The notes under the pieces were generated by a model. The model searched no databases and was not told the origin of the DNA. It was given only the letters and a program-made list of their open reading frames with translations. The position numbers and the translations under genes were made by a program. Source: an uncultured Spirochaetaceae bacterium (GTDB lineage: Bacteria; Spirochaetota; Spirochaetia; Treponematales; Treponemataceae). Taken from it: a DNA stretch of 64,000 nt. Shown here in pieces: positions 17,050-26,188 of this stretch. Within the stretch, counting starts at the first letter, position 1. Each line of letters opens with the position of its first letter. Where the stretch lies: NCBI GenBank assembly GCA_902778325.1, contig CACYWZ010000001.1:124001-188000 (forward strand), given 5' to 3'.

Positions 17050-17771
17050 TTTTCTTTGCGTCCTTTGCACGAGAGCCCTGCGGCTTTGTCAAAGACCTTT
17101 TCGATGTATTTTGCCTCGCCTTCCGAAATCGCAGCGCGAGACAAAATCATTCTCCAGAATTGTTCCATATCGTGCCTGCCTGTCACGCTGAAAAAACCTA
17201 TTTTTTGAAGATTGTCCGCAATTTCGCTTACGGTCTTGTCGAGCCTTTCAAGCGACACTGGAGTGTAGCCGGCGCTTGGCTTTTCGCTGGCACGGAAAGC
17301 GTGATAGCACATAATCTGAACGGCGTGCGAAAGATTGAGAGACGCAAAATCAGCGCAAGACGGAATTGTAACGCCAAGAGTACATTCTTCAAGTTCTTCA
17401 TCAGTCAATCCTGTGCGCTCGTTTCCGAAAACGATAGCAGCCTTGCCATTTTCAGCGCTTGAAATCTCGTCAATGAATTCCTCTGGCAAAAGCAGTTTTC
17501 CTTTGCGCTTTTTTCCTTTGCGCCTTGTCGTTCCAGCAGCGCAAAAACAATCCGAGACGGCCTGAGTAACGCTGTCGAAGAACTCGGCGTTCTCCCAAAT
17601 ATACGCGGCGTGAATCGCAAGAATGCGGACTCGCTCTTCGTCAAAATCCTCTTTTTTTCCGACAATCCGCAAATGTTTTATTCCTGAATTAGCCATTGCA
17701 CGACAAACAGCGCCAACATTGCGGCTTTCTTCTGGGTGTGAAAGCACGATGTAAACATTATCCAAATTCAT
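17046..17771 (-). CDS. TrmJ/TrmH-family tRNA/rRNA ribose methyltransferase
   Basis: A 241-residue SPOUT methyltransferase. NVYIVLSHPEESRNVGAVCRAMANSG is the TrmJ N-terminal pattern, IVFGNERTGLTDEEL is motif 2, and SLNLSHAVQIMCYHAF is the knot motif 3. TrmJ methylates the 2'-OH of nucleotide 32 in tRNAs. I use the ATG at 17771 because it matches the family N-terminus and a TATAGT box ends 7 nt before it; the longer frame runs into that box. It is divergent from the SDR gene with 46 bp between start codons. Confidence 0.88.
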   Translation of the reverse strand: MNLDNVYIVLSHPEESRNVGAVCRAMANSGIKHLRIVGKKEDFDEERVRILAIHAAYIWENAEFFDSVTQAVSDCFCAAGTTRRKGKKRKGKLLLPEEFIDEISSAENGKAAIVFGNERTGLTDEELEECTLGVTIPSCADFASLNLSHAVQIMCYHAFRASEKPSAGYTPVSLERLDKTVSEIADNLQKIGFFSVTGRHDMEQFWRMILSRAAISEGEAKYIEKVFDKAAGLSCKGRKEN

Positions 17772-17778
17772 AAGGCAA

Positions 17779-17811
17779 ACTATACTCGTTTTCACCCTTT
17801 TTTGCTAGAAT
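17779..17811. promoter_or_regulatory. Back-to-back short-leader promoters (trmJ-like and SDR)
   Basis: On the minus strand TATAGT (17779-17784) ends 7 nt before the trmJ-like ATG. On the plus strand an extended -10 box TGCTAGAAT (box 17806-17811) ends 6 nt before the SDR ATG at 17818. Neither gene has a Shine-Dalgarno sequence. Both -35 regions are weak and lie over the opposite promoter, so the two may interfere. Confidence 0.6.
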
Positions 17812-17817
17812 GAAGCG

Positions 17818-18522
17818 ATGAAACAGACAGACTTCATAAAAGGAAAAAGAGCGCTCGTCGTCGGCGGAACTGGCGGCATCGGACACGCAATCGCCGAAAT
17901 GCTAGAAGAGCGTGGCGCTCATGTTTTGGTGACAGGACGAAAAAGCGGCGACATAAAAATCGATTTTGAGAAAGAACAATTTTGTGAGCTCACAAAAAAA
18001 AGCGAATGGAAAGAGTTGGAAAAAGAAGTAAAAAACGCAGATATACTTTGCGTTTGCTTTGGACCATTCATTCAAAAAAGTCTTGAAGAAACAACGCTTC
18101 AGGATTGGCAAAAAGTCGCTCTCTTTGATTACGCACTCCCCGGATACCTTTCGAGCATAGCACTTTCTGAAATGAAAAAGCGCAATTTCGGTCGCATAAT
18201 TCTTTTTGGCGGGACGCGCACAGACCAAATCAGAGCATTTCGCACAAACGCCGCTTATGCAGGAGCGAAGACTGCAATCGCCGTGCTTACAAAATCGCTT
18301 TCGGTTGAAGGCTCGCCGTTTTCAATAAGTGCGAACGCCATTCTTCCTGGTTTTGTGGACACAGAATATTTAAGCGAGCAAACAAAAGAAGCATTAAAGG
18401 CAAAAATGCCAGACAAAAAACTAATCATGAAAAAAGAAATCGCAAACGCCGCCGAATTTTTGATTGACAGTGAAAGCGCAAACGGAGTTTTGCTTTGCGT
18501 TGACAAAGGTTGGAATGCATAA
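17818..18522 (+). CDS. Short-chain dehydrogenase/reductase
   Basis: A 234-residue Rossmann-fold oxidoreductase. GGTGGIG (residues 16-22) binds the dinucleotide, and YAGAK supplies the catalytic Tyr and Lys. The usual serine about 12 residues before the Tyr is not obvious (GGTRTDQIRAFR), so the active site may differ from classical SDRs. ILPGFVDTEYL fits the family's post-catalytic segment. Cofactor and substrate are unknown. It stands alone, divergent from the trmJ-like gene. Confidence 0.85.
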   Translation: MKQTDFIKGKRALVVGGTGGIGHAIAEMLEERGAHVLVTGRKSGDIKIDFEKEQFCELTKKSEWKELEKEVKNADILCVCFGPFIQKSLEETTLQDWQKVALFDYALPGYLSSIALSEMKKRNFGRIILFGGTRTDQIRAFRTNAAYAGAKTAIAVLTKSLSVEGSPFSISANAILPGFVDTEYLSEQTKEALKAKMPDKKLIMKKEIANAAEFLIDSESANGVLLCVDKGWNA

Positions 18523-18625
18523 ATATAAAAATTCAGCGATTTTTCGATTTTTTGTAGGATTTTTTTTGATTATGCTATATAATTAGTTTTATCAATGCAA
18601 ATCTTTACGACGCTACGAGGGTAAT

Positions 18626-19177
18626 ATGAGCAACAACAATAGTCTTGTTCCAGGATTCAATGACGAGCACGATGATAGCTTGAAAATCTCGCTCGAGAAA
18701 GTGGACGACGTGCCCAACGGCATTTCGATTTATTTGAACGGATACATTGACACATACAATTCGGCTTTCTTTCAGAAGAGAGTCAACAAAATCGTTGAAA
18801 CAGGCTTCGTGAATTTGATTTTCAACTGTGCCGCGCTTAATTATGTTTCATCAACGGGCATCGGTTCTTTCACAGCATTCTTGAAATTGGTAAAACCGAA
18901 GGGCGGAGACATTGTTCTTTTGGAGATTCAGCCAAAAGTTTACGAAGTATTCCAGCTTTTGGGATTTTCGCAGTTCTTCAATATCAAGGACACAACAGCT
19001 GAAGCCATCGCGTTCTTCAAGCAGGGCGCTCCTGTTGCAGCAAGCGTGTTCCCGAAAGTATTCGGCTGTCCTGTTTGCGGAAAGAGACTTAAGGCAACGC
19101 GCGCAGGTCGTTTCCGTTGCTCTGAGTGCAAATCAATTCTTGCAATCAACGATGCAGGAACAGTTTCATTAGGTTAA
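18626..19177 (+). CDS. STAS-domain anti-sigma-antagonist-like protein with C-terminal zinc ribbon
   Basis: A 183-residue protein. Residues about 18-130 form a STAS domain; LNYVSSTGIGSF includes the serine that SpoIIAA-type antagonists phosphorylate. The last 40 residues form a zinc ribbon (CPVCGKRLK then FRCSECKS). It probably belongs to a partner-switching pathway with an anti-sigma kinase encoded elsewhere. The zinc ribbon is not part of standard SpoIIAA proteins and may bind nucleic acid or a partner. GAGGG lies 5 nt before the ATG. Confidence 0.87.
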   Translation: MSNNNSLVPGFNDEHDDSLKISLEKVDDVPNGISIYLNGYIDTYNSAFFQKRVNKIVETGFVNLIFNCAALNYVSSTGIGSFTAFLKLVKPKGGDIVLLEIQPKVYEVFQLLGFSQFFNIKDTTAEAIAFFKQGAPVAASVFPKVFGCPVCGKRLKATRAGRFRCSECKSILAINDAGTVSLG

Positions 19178-19208
19178 AAATCTTTTTTGATTGTTTTCCT
19201 GCAAAATC

Positions 19209-19251
19209 GGCTTTGTACATTTTTGTAATTTGTGCAAAGCCAATTTTTTTT
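19209..19251 (+). terminator. Terminator of the STAS gene
   Basis: An 11-bp stem (GGCTTTGTACA with TGTGCAAAGCC, one wobble) followed by AA and T8. Repeat array E starts immediately after it. Confidence 0.85.
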
Positions 19252-19255
19252 GCTC

Positions 19256-19520
19256 ATTATTGAGCAATAATTGCTCACTTTTTTTGTCGGGAGCGAATTA
19301 TTAGAAAATAATTGGTCAATTCTTAATTTTGCATTGAAACATTGGGCAATAATTCATTATTTCTTAAACTAGTATTGAATTATTAAACAATAATTGCCCG
19401 CTTTTTTTTCTGGCAGCGAATTATTGAATAATAATTGGCAAAAAAAGAAGTTTTCGGCGAATTATTATTTAATAATTGACAAAAAAACGTTTTGGCAAGG
19501 AAATATTAAACAATATCGAG
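19256..19520. repeat. Palindromic tandem array E, exact 41-bp period, 7 units
   Basis: AATAATTG or close variants recur at 19266, 19307, 19348, 19389, 19430, 19471 and, weakly, 19512: six steps of 41. Most units form a 6-7-bp stem (AATTATT/AATAATT) with a different short loop each time. Two units are followed by T8 tracts. It lies between two plus-strand genes. Confidence 0.93.
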
Positions 19521-19637
19521 CCTAAAAATGATTTTTTGGAGAAAGCAAAAACCGTTTTTAGTCAAAAAAAGATTTTAGCGCCCGAAACTGCTTTGAGAGT
19601 TGTTTTTGCTTCCTTTTCGTGATACCATTTTAAACAA

Positions 19638-20636
19638 ATGAAAACCCCGATTTATATGATATTCGCGTATCTTTTTCTAATTGTTTTCGGCACTGCTGCA
19701 CTTGCTGTTGTGTTTATGGTCTTTCAGGCTTGCACAATGCTTGTTTCAGGCGAAAGTCTTTTCTTTTTTTCCGCACCTCTTTTTTGGGCGGGGATTCTGG
19801 AATCTTTTCCTGTGTGCGTGATAGCGACGTCGCTTTTTGTGCCTCTCTACGTTGTCAGACACCCTGAAACTGCACTCGTTCCGACTTTTGCGGTATATCT
19901 TGCGCTGTCGTTTTTATCTTGGGGTGTGCTGCTTCCGCTTTCGGCGTCGTTTATGACGAAAAATCAGCAGGCGATTGAAGAGATGGAAGAAAAGAAATTC
20001 GGGCTTCCGAGCGTAGGCTACTTTCGCGAAGTGAGCGGCTCTATTGATTATTTCACAGCCGTGCGACCAATTTTGGACAGCGAGGACGGACGAAAAAGAG
20101 CGAGCGCGGACGGGATTTCGATTGCAAAAACTGACGCTCAAGCGAATGGAAAAACAGAAACTTTTTCAAAGCGCGAGATTTTCGCAAACAATTCATCGCT
20201 GACAAACTTTTCGGACGTGATAATTGAGCGCACGCTAAAAATGCCGACTGTTGTCTGGATGATTGTTTTTGCTTCTCAGCATTTGAAAGCTCAAGCGTTT
20301 CAGGCAATTTCAGGTGGTATTATTTCGTGGGTTTGCTTTGCCTCGCTTGGAGCGGCTCTTTTCTCGGTGTTTCTTCTTCGGGGACTTTCAACTTACAAAT
20401 TGTCAAACTGCATTATCGTAACTTTCTCTTATCTTTCGATAATCGCTTTTAATGTCTCATATTTTGAGCTTCCGATTTTTGCTTCATTCCGCGATTCAGG
20501 CTCTAATCTTGGTTCAATTTCATCTTTTGTTGCCGAGCCTCCTCTTGTTGCTGTTAATATTGCAGTTTTCCTTGTGTTCACAATCTGGGGAATTTTGAGC
20601 AGCATGTTCAACGGCAACCGTCGTTCTGAGTTTTAG
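19638..20636 (+). CDS. Unknown polytopic membrane protein, possibly LptF/LptG-like
   Basis: A 332-residue membrane protein with three helices in the first 105 residues, a polar middle of about 95 residues and three to four more helices at the end. This layout and the segment LSWGVLLPLSASFMTKNQQ recall the LptF/LptG permeases of lipid export, but identity is weak and I do not assign it. It is followed 12 bp later by a second protein of similar layout. The middle portion is short compared with LptF/G jelly-roll domains. Confidence 0.6.
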   Translation: MKTPIYMIFAYLFLIVFGTAALAVVFMVFQACTMLVSGESLFFFSAPLFWAGILESFPVCVIATSLFVPLYVVRHPETALVPTFAVYLALSFLSWGVLLPLSASFMTKNQQAIEEMEEKKFGLPSVGYFREVSGSIDYFTAVRPILDSEDGRKRASADGISIAKTDAQANGKTETFSKREIFANNSSLTNFSDVIIERTLKMPTVVWMIVFASQHLKAQAFQAISGGIISWVCFASLGAALFSVFLLRGLSTYKLSNCIIVTFSYLSIIAFNVSYFELPIFASFRDSGSNLGSISSFVAEPPLVAVNIAVFLVFTIWGILSSMFNGNRRSEF

Positions 20637-20648
20637 GAGATGTAAAAA

Positions 20649-22385
20649 ATGAAACGGATTCTGCTTTTTTCGGTGATTTATACAATTTTTGCGTTTTGCG
20701 TGAGTATTTGTGTTGCGTGTTTTCAGGGAACTCCAGAGCTTTTTGCTTCTGATGTGTTTTTCTATCGTCTTCTCACAGCGTGCAAGTATTTTCTTGATTT
20801 TGTTCCCGCCCTTGGTGTTTCTGGCGCGATGATTGGAGGAACGATTGAGTTCAGCCGATTCAGTTCAAAGTGTCGCTACAGATTTTCTGACGAAATTTTG
20901 TATCTTTTTGGCTATGCTGTGAAATTGTCGATTCTTCTTGTGCTGGTTATGACGATTTCAAACGAGATTTTTCTGCCGCTCGTTTCTGCAAAGCGCGATT
21001 CTTTGCGCTCAGATTATCTTTTGTATCGCGATTATCTCAAATGGGGAGAGCATTATCTTGAGGAGGGCGACTTGGAGTTGGCTCTTCATTATGCGCAAGG
21101 GATTTCTGGAATAAACGCTTCAAGCAAAGAGGCGCAATCATTCATAAGCCGTGCAGAAACAGCCTACGATGTTCAGGAGCACAAAAAAGGCTTTATTCTT
21201 GGAGCGGACGGTATTGAAAATAAGGTCGAAAACACAAAAAACGCTCCTTTTTCAATAGAGGCGTTGCGCGAAAAGGTCGCGGAGGCTTCGGAAAAGGGCG
21301 ATTGGTTTTCAGCGCATTATTATGCCAATATCGCAGCCGAAATGGAAGGAGAGAAAAAAGGTGGAGAGCAAGAATGGTCAGCGCTTTCAATTCCATACAA
21401 ATCGATAAACGCCGAAAACTACGAAGAGATTTTCGATGTCTATTCAACAAAATACTATGGCTACAGCGCGCTTTTGAATGACGACCCGATAACAGCGTAT
21501 TACACATTCAAAACGCTTTACGACACATCGCGCTCTCTTGCTGACGACCCAGACATCAGGCAGTATCTTGCAAAAAGCGAAGAAGCGCTTTTGAAAAAAT
21601 ATTTCTTTGTTGACGAGATGAACGGTATCGAACATTTCGAGAATGTCAGAAATATGTATTTTAGCGTCAAACTCGATGAAGGCGGCACTTACATTGTGTT
21701 TGTTCAAGGCGTCACAGATTTTTCTCACGGAAAGTATTTGAGAGGGCTTTCAGTCCACAAGTTCGATGCAAACGGACAGGAAGAATATTCGATGAGCGTT
21801 CCTTATGCAAAAATGTTTGACACAGGAAATGCTAACACAAGCATTATGGTGAAGTCTGTTTATAAGGAAAACAATTCTGGCATTGTTGAGCCAGTCTACA
21901 CGCTTGGAGATGGAAGAAGCGAAAAGAGAAGCGCTTTGTTTTTTGAGATTCCAATGCCATACAACGATTTTGAACTTGTTGCGAACGCTGCCGTCGGTGC
22001 TGACAAAATGTTCTTGCCGCTCTTGATGAAGTTTGTGAGAAAGAGCGAGATTTACGGCTTTTCAACAGAAAGTCTTCGCCTTATTCTTGTGGAGCGATTG
22101 TGCTACCCGCTTTTGCTGTTCATCATTTTCATTTTCTGTGCAACTTTCGCATGGAATTATAGGGTAAACAAAGGCGATGTTTTCCGCTTTAACTGGATTT
22201 TGACATTCCCATTTATGACATTCATCTGCTACATCGCGATTACATGCGGACTTTATGCGCTAAAATTATTAGCAACGGTTATTGTTGGAATGGTCGGCGT
22301 TTATGCGCTGTCGTTCTCGCTCGCATCGTGTGTATTTCTTTTGACGGCAGTCAGCATTTTCTTCCTTTCTCGAAAATCTGACTGA
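20649..22385 (+). CDS. Unknown membrane protein with extracytoplasmic TPR-like domain
   Basis: A 578-residue protein with an N-terminal helix, two more helices by residue 110, a large extracytoplasmic region (about 115-480) and three C-terminal helices. NEIFLPLVSAKRDSLRSDY after the third helix recalls the LptF/G family. The first part of the loop contains TPR-like helices (YLLYRDYLKWGEHYLEEGD, then ALHYAQGI). AGGAG lies 8 nt before the ATG. Forming a pair with the preceding gene, it may be half of a two-subunit permease; this is inference. Confidence 0.6.
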   Translation: MKRILLFSVIYTIFAFCVSICVACFQGTPELFASDVFFYRLLTACKYFLDFVPALGVSGAMIGGTIEFSRFSSKCRYRFSDEILYLFGYAVKLSILLVLVMTISNEIFLPLVSAKRDSLRSDYLLYRDYLKWGEHYLEEGDLELALHYAQGISGINASSKEAQSFISRAETAYDVQEHKKGFILGADGIENKVENTKNAPFSIEALREKVAEASEKGDWFSAHYYANIAAEMEGEKKGGEQEWSALSIPYKSINAENYEEIFDVYSTKYYGYSALLNDDPITAYYTFKTLYDTSRSLADDPDIRQYLAKSEEALLKKYFFVDEMNGIEHFENVRNMYFSVKLDEGGTYIVFVQGVTDFSHGKYLRGLSVHKFDANGQEEYSMSVPYAKMFDTGNANTSIMVKSVYKENNSGIVEPVYTLGDGRSEKRSALFFEIPMPYNDFELVANAAVGADKMFLPLLMKFVRKSEIYGFSTESLRLILVERLCYPLLLFIIFIFCATFAWNYRVNKGDVFRFNWILTFPFMTFICYIAITCGLYALKLLATVIVGMVGVYALSFSLASCVFLLTAVSIFFLSRKSD

Positions 22386-22482
22386 TTTTTCAAATAAAAA
22401 GATATTTATGGAATGTGTTCAACATTTTCTGTAAAATGAAATAAATCTGCTGTCCTCAAAGCAAAATGTTTGGGAGTAAACT

Positions 22483-24588
22483 ATGAAAGTAAATCTTGCA
22501 AGAAAACTGCAAAGTCTAAAAGCAAAAATCATCGTGATGATGGCAAGTCTTGTCATCATATCAAACGTAATTCTTGGAATGATTGCATTCAATACTGCCC
22601 GTCCAGCATTGGAAAAATCAATCGGGCAAAATCTTAAAGAAGTTACCGACAACGTATCGAACAAACTTATTGCTCAAAACGAGCGTATTTTTGAAGTCCT
22701 TGAGGCGATTGCAGAAATTTCAGCGATGAAAGACGAAAATACTTCGATGCTCGAAAAAAATGCAATTCTTGCGGACGTCAAACGTGCAGACAAATCTTTT
22801 GTGAACATCGCATTCTACGATAAGGACGGCAATGTTCTTACTGATGCAGGAAACAAAGTCAATCTTGCTTCAGCAGAATATTTTCAAGGAGCGCTGAAAG
22901 GCTCCCGCTTTATCCGCGACCCAGAAGTTTCAACTGTCAACAATCAGCTTTTGATGTTCTATTCCGTTCCAGTAAAAAGCAATAATGGCTCAATTATAGG
23001 TGTTCTTGTTGCAGTTGTAGACGGAAAATCACTTTCAGACTTCTGCGCTGAGACAATCATCGGAAATGGAAACCACCCGATTATCATAAGCCAGAAAACA
23101 GGGCGCACAATCGGAGATTCTGACCCAAAATATGTTGAAAAAGGACAGATTCTTGTTCAATCGGTGAAAACAGGGGGAATGCACGACGGAATTGAGGCTG
23201 CGATGAACGGTCAGAGCGGCACTTCGATATTTTTTGAAGCAAGACGAAAAACGGTCATGATTGCAGCCTATCGTCCTGTAGGCGGTGGCACGAACTGGCT
23301 CATTTTCTGTATGACACCGCGAAAGGAATATCTCGGAAGCATTGACGCGATGATGATTATAATGCTTTTCACATCTCTTGCGATTATCGCAGTGGCGCTG
23401 GTTCTCGGATACATAATCGTGCATTTGAGCATAAAGCCGCTTCGCAAAGTAAGGGAAAATATCAATGAAATCGCAACAGGAAACGCAGACCTCACAAAGC
23501 GCATTTCAGTCTCATCAAAAGATGAGGTCGGAGAGGTCGTTGCGGGCTTCAACAAGTTCACCGAAAAGCTCCAGACGATTGTTTCTGGCGTGAAAAACTC
23601 AAAAAACACGCTTATGCAGGCAGGAGAGGATATGGACGCAAGCGCGCAGGACACTGCGGACTCAATCGCGCAAATTCTCGAAAACATCTCGCATGTGCAC
23701 AAGCAAATCTCTTCACAAAGCGAGAGCGTGAACCAGACGGCAAGCGCGATGAACGAGATTATGGCAAACGTCGAATCGTTCGAGAAAATGATGACGAGCC
23801 AAAGCGAAAATGTTTCGCAGGCTTCATCTGCTGTCGAGCAAATGATTGGAAACATCGCAAGCGTAAACTCCTCTGTTGAGAAAATGGCAGAGTCTTTCGG
23901 CGAGCTCCAAAATGATGCGCAGAACGGCGCTCGAAAACAGGAAGCCGTGAACGAAAAAATCTCGCACATCGAATCTCAGAGCGAACTTTTGCAAGAAGCA
24001 AACAAAGCCATTGCATCAATCGCAAGCCAGACGAACCTTCTTGCCATGAACGCAGCTATCGAGGCGGCTCACGCAGGAGACGCAGGAAAAGGCTTTTCTG
24101 TCGTTGCAGACGAAATCCGAAAGCTCAGCGAGACATCATCTCAGCAGTCAAAGACAATCGGTGAGCAGCTCGGCTCAATCAGAGAGTCAATCAAGACTGT
24201 CGTTTCCGCTTCTGGAGAGTCAAGCGCGGCGTTCCTCAATGTTTCTGACAAAATCCGCGGCACAGACGAGCTTGTCCGACAAATCAAGAACGCAATGGAC
24301 GAGCAGAACGCAGGCTCAAGGCAGATTATCGACGCATTGAAGCAGATGAACGACAGCACGCTTGAAGTAAAAAGCGCCTCTGGCGAAATGAGCGCCGGAA
24401 ACAAGGCGATTATGAAAGAAATCCTCAATCTTCAAAGCGCGACAGGCGAAATGAAAGACAGTATGGACAACATGAGCGCCAGTGCGCGAAAAATCGACGA
24501 GACAGGCGCTGCTCTCGAAGAAATCACAAAGAAGATGGGCGAGAGCATCGACGAAATCGGGCAGCAAATCGACCAATTCAAAGTCTGA
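22483..24588 (+). CDS. Methyl-accepting chemotaxis protein
   Basis: A 701-residue chemoreceptor. One helix at 15-37, a periplasmic dCache-type sensor to about 285, a second helix near 290-312, a HAMP linker ([21 protein letters not shown]), then a long cytoplasmic coiled coil. The hairpin tip carries the conserved [20 protein letters not shown], followed by [11 protein letters not shown]. Its sensor differs from that of the chemoreceptor at 50880-52982, so they should detect different ligands. GGGAG lies 6 nt before the ATG. A strong terminator follows. Confidence 0.95.
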   Translation: MKVNLARKLQSLKAKIIVMMASLVIISNVILGMIAFNTARPALEKSIGQNLKEVTDNVSNKLIAQNERIFEVLEAIAEISAMKDENTSMLEKNAILADVKRADKSFVNIAFYDKDGNVLTDAGNKVNLASAEYFQGALKGSRFIRDPEVSTVNNQLLMFYSVPVKSNNGSIIGVLVAVVDGKSLSDFCAETIIGNGNHPIIISQKTGRTIGDSDPKYVEKGQILVQSVKTGGMHDGIEAAMNGQSGTSIFFEARRKTVMIAAYRPVGGGTNWLIFCMTPRKEYLGSIDAMMIIMLFTSLAIIAVALVLGYIIVHLSIKPLRKVRENINEIATGNADLTKRISVSSKDEVGEVVAGFNKFTEKLQTIVSGVKNSKNTLMQAGEDMDASAQDTADSIAQILENISHVHKQISSQSESVNQTASAMNEIMANVESFEKMMTSQSENVSQASSAVEQMIGNIASVNSSVEKMAESFGELQNDAQNGARKQEAVNEKISHIESQSELLQEANKAIASIASQTNLLAMNAAIEAAHAGDAGKGFSVVADEIRKLSETSSQQSKTIGEQLGSIRESIKTVVSASGESSAAFLNVSDKIRGTDELVRQIKNAMDEQNAGSRQIIDALKQMNDSTLEVKSASGEMSAGNKAIMKEILNLQSATGEMKDSMDNMSASARKIDETGAALEEITKKMGESIDEIGQQIDQFKV

Positions 24589-24600
24589 GTCTTTCAAATA

Positions 24601-24647
24601 AAAGGCAGTGTTCTTCAAAATCGCACATTTTGGAACACTGCCTTTTT
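24601..24647 (+). terminator. Terminator of the first chemoreceptor gene
   Basis: A perfect 13-bp stem (AAAGGCAGTGTTC with GAACACTGCCTTT), a 19-nt loop and five Ts, 12 nt after the stop codon. Confidence 0.85.
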
Positions 24648-24665
24648 GTTTTCCAGCATTTTTAT

Positions 24666-24850
24666 GTTTCGGGCATTTTCCCGAAAGCCAAAATCACCAA
24701 AATCTCGCTTCGGGCATTGCCCGAAACGCCAAATTCAACGAAATCACCTTTCGGGCATTCGCCCAAAACCAAAACTGAGCAAAATCTCTATTCGGGCATT
24801 TGCCCAAAGCCAAAATTGAGCGAAATCGCCTTTCGGGCAATAGTTTTTCG
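24666..24850. repeat. Palindromic tandem array F, exact 41-bp period, 5 units
   Basis: CGGGCA recurs at 24670, 24711, 24752, 24793 and 24834, four steps of exactly 41. Units form hairpins such as TTTCGGG-CATTTT-CCCGAAA. The linkers alternate between AAAATCTC and GAAATC-x-CCTTT, giving an 82-bp dimer. The array ends about 18 bp before the next gene's -35 box. Confidence 0.95.
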
Positions 24851-24867
24851 GCAAAAAACCGACATCT

Positions 24868-24896
24868 TTGCGATTTTGGGAAAAACACATTATACT
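24868..24896 (+). promoter_or_regulatory. Short-leader promoter of the zinc-ribbon/SPFH operon
   Basis: TTGCGA (24868-24873), 17-bp spacer, TATACT (24891-24896); 9 nt to the ATG at 24906 and no Shine-Dalgarno sequence. Confidence 0.7.
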
Positions 24897-24905
24897 AAAA
24901 ACACT

Positions 24906-26171
24906 ATGGCAGAAATACAAAACTATCAATGTCCCGCGTGCGGCGCGCCGCTTGAATATGAGGCAGGAACTTCAAAGCTTCACTGCCCGTATTGCGAAAG
25001 CGATTTTGAAATCGATGAGCTGAAAAGCAAAGAAAAAGAATCGGTTGTCGAGGAAAATCAAGAAGACGAAAATCTTGTTGAGCTCTCTTGTACGGCTTGC
25101 GGTGCAAAAATCGTGTGCCAGCCGACGACAGCGGCTACAAGTTGCCCATATTGCAACAACACTGCCGTTGTGACGACGCAGTTCAAGGGCGAATTGAAGC
25201 CTGACTATATCATTCCGTTTGCGATAAAAAAGGAAAAAGCTGTTTTGCTGCTAAAAGAGTTCTACAAAGGAAAGCCGCTTCTTCCAAAGACGTTCACGAG
25301 CGAGAACTCTCTTCAAGAGGTCAAAGGCGTTTATGTGCCGTTTTATTTTTTTGACGGAACAGCAGACGGATATGCCATTTTCAACAGCGAAAAGCACATA
25401 ACGAAGCAAAACTCGCGCGAAACTGTGAAAATCACGCGCTATTACAATTGTGTCCGCGAAGGCTCAATGGACTTCAAGATGGTTCCTGTTGACGCTTCAA
25501 AGCAAATGGACAACAATTTGATGGATTCTCTCGAACCGTTCGACTATAGCGGTCTAAAGCCGTTCTCGACGGGATTTTTGCCGGGGTATCTTGCAGACAT
25601 TCGAGATGAGGACGGCGAGGATTGCGCAAAACGTGCAGCAAACCGCACGGCAGGAAGCCTTCAGCAAGCCTTTTATTACACAGTCAGCGGCTACGATTCC
25701 GTTTCGCTTTCGGCGGGAAACGCGACATTCACAAGCACGGTTCAGCACTACGGGCTTTTGCCAGTGTATTTGCTGAACACAAAATGGCAGGACAAAATGT
25801 TTTCGTTTGCGATAAACGGGCAGACGGGAAAGACTGTCGGCACTCTTCCGATAAGCGCGGCAAAAAGCGTCGCACGGTTCTTCAAAGCCTTTTTTATCTC
25901 GGCGGCAATCGAGGCTCTCATCGTGTTTTTGGGGATAAAGTTCGGGGATTGGAGTTTTGACAGCGATGAGGCGACGATGATTCTTGCGGGAGGCTCTGTT
26001 CTTTCGCTCATTATCGCGATAACGTCGCTTTCTATCGCGCGCTCTGCGATGAAGACGGTTTCTTGCGCAACAGATGCGACAAGTTATATTTCAGGGCATC
26101 TCAACTTGAGAAAGAATGCTGATATGTTCATAAACGAAACGAGAGTTGTTATTCCAAAAGATGAAAAATAA
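24906..26171 (+). CDS. Zinc-ribbon membrane protein (YdjG-like)
   Basis: A 421-residue protein with two N-terminal zinc ribbons (CPACG...CPYC at about 9-30 and CTACG...CPYC at about 62-82), a globular region, and two membrane helices near 335-395. This matches the TFIIB-type zinc-ribbon membrane proteins found beside SPFH proteins in many bacteria, including Bacillus YdjG of the PspA-associated ydjFGHI operon. The frame stays open back to 24630, but that part only reads through terminator and repeats, and the promoter fixes the start at 24906. Operon with the SPFH gene 17 bp downstream. Confidence 0.8.
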   Translation: MAEIQNYQCPACGAPLEYEAGTSKLHCPYCESDFEIDELKSKEKESVVEENQEDENLVELSCTACGAKIVCQPTTAATSCPYCNNTAVVTTQFKGELKPDYIIPFAIKKEKAVLLLKEFYKGKPLLPKTFTSENSLQEVKGVYVPFYFFDGTADGYAIFNSEKHITKQNSRETVKITRYYNCVREGSMDFKMVPVDASKQMDNNLMDSLEPFDYSGLKPFSTGFLPGYLADIRDEDGEDCAKRAANRTAGSLQQAFYYTVSGYDSVSLSAGNATFTSTVQHYGLLPVYLLNTKWQDKMFSFAINGQTGKTVGTLPISAAKSVARFFKAFFISAAIEALIVFLGIKFGDWSFDSDEATMILAGGSVLSLIIAITSLSIARSAMKTVSCATDATSYISGHLNLRKNADMFINETRVVIPKDEK

Positions 26172-26188
26172 TCCATAGGAGGATTTAT

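Noticed and set aside
24630..24905. N-terminal extension of the zinc-ribbon protein
   Set aside because: It covers a terminator and repeat array F, and a promoter lies just before the internal ATG at 24906.
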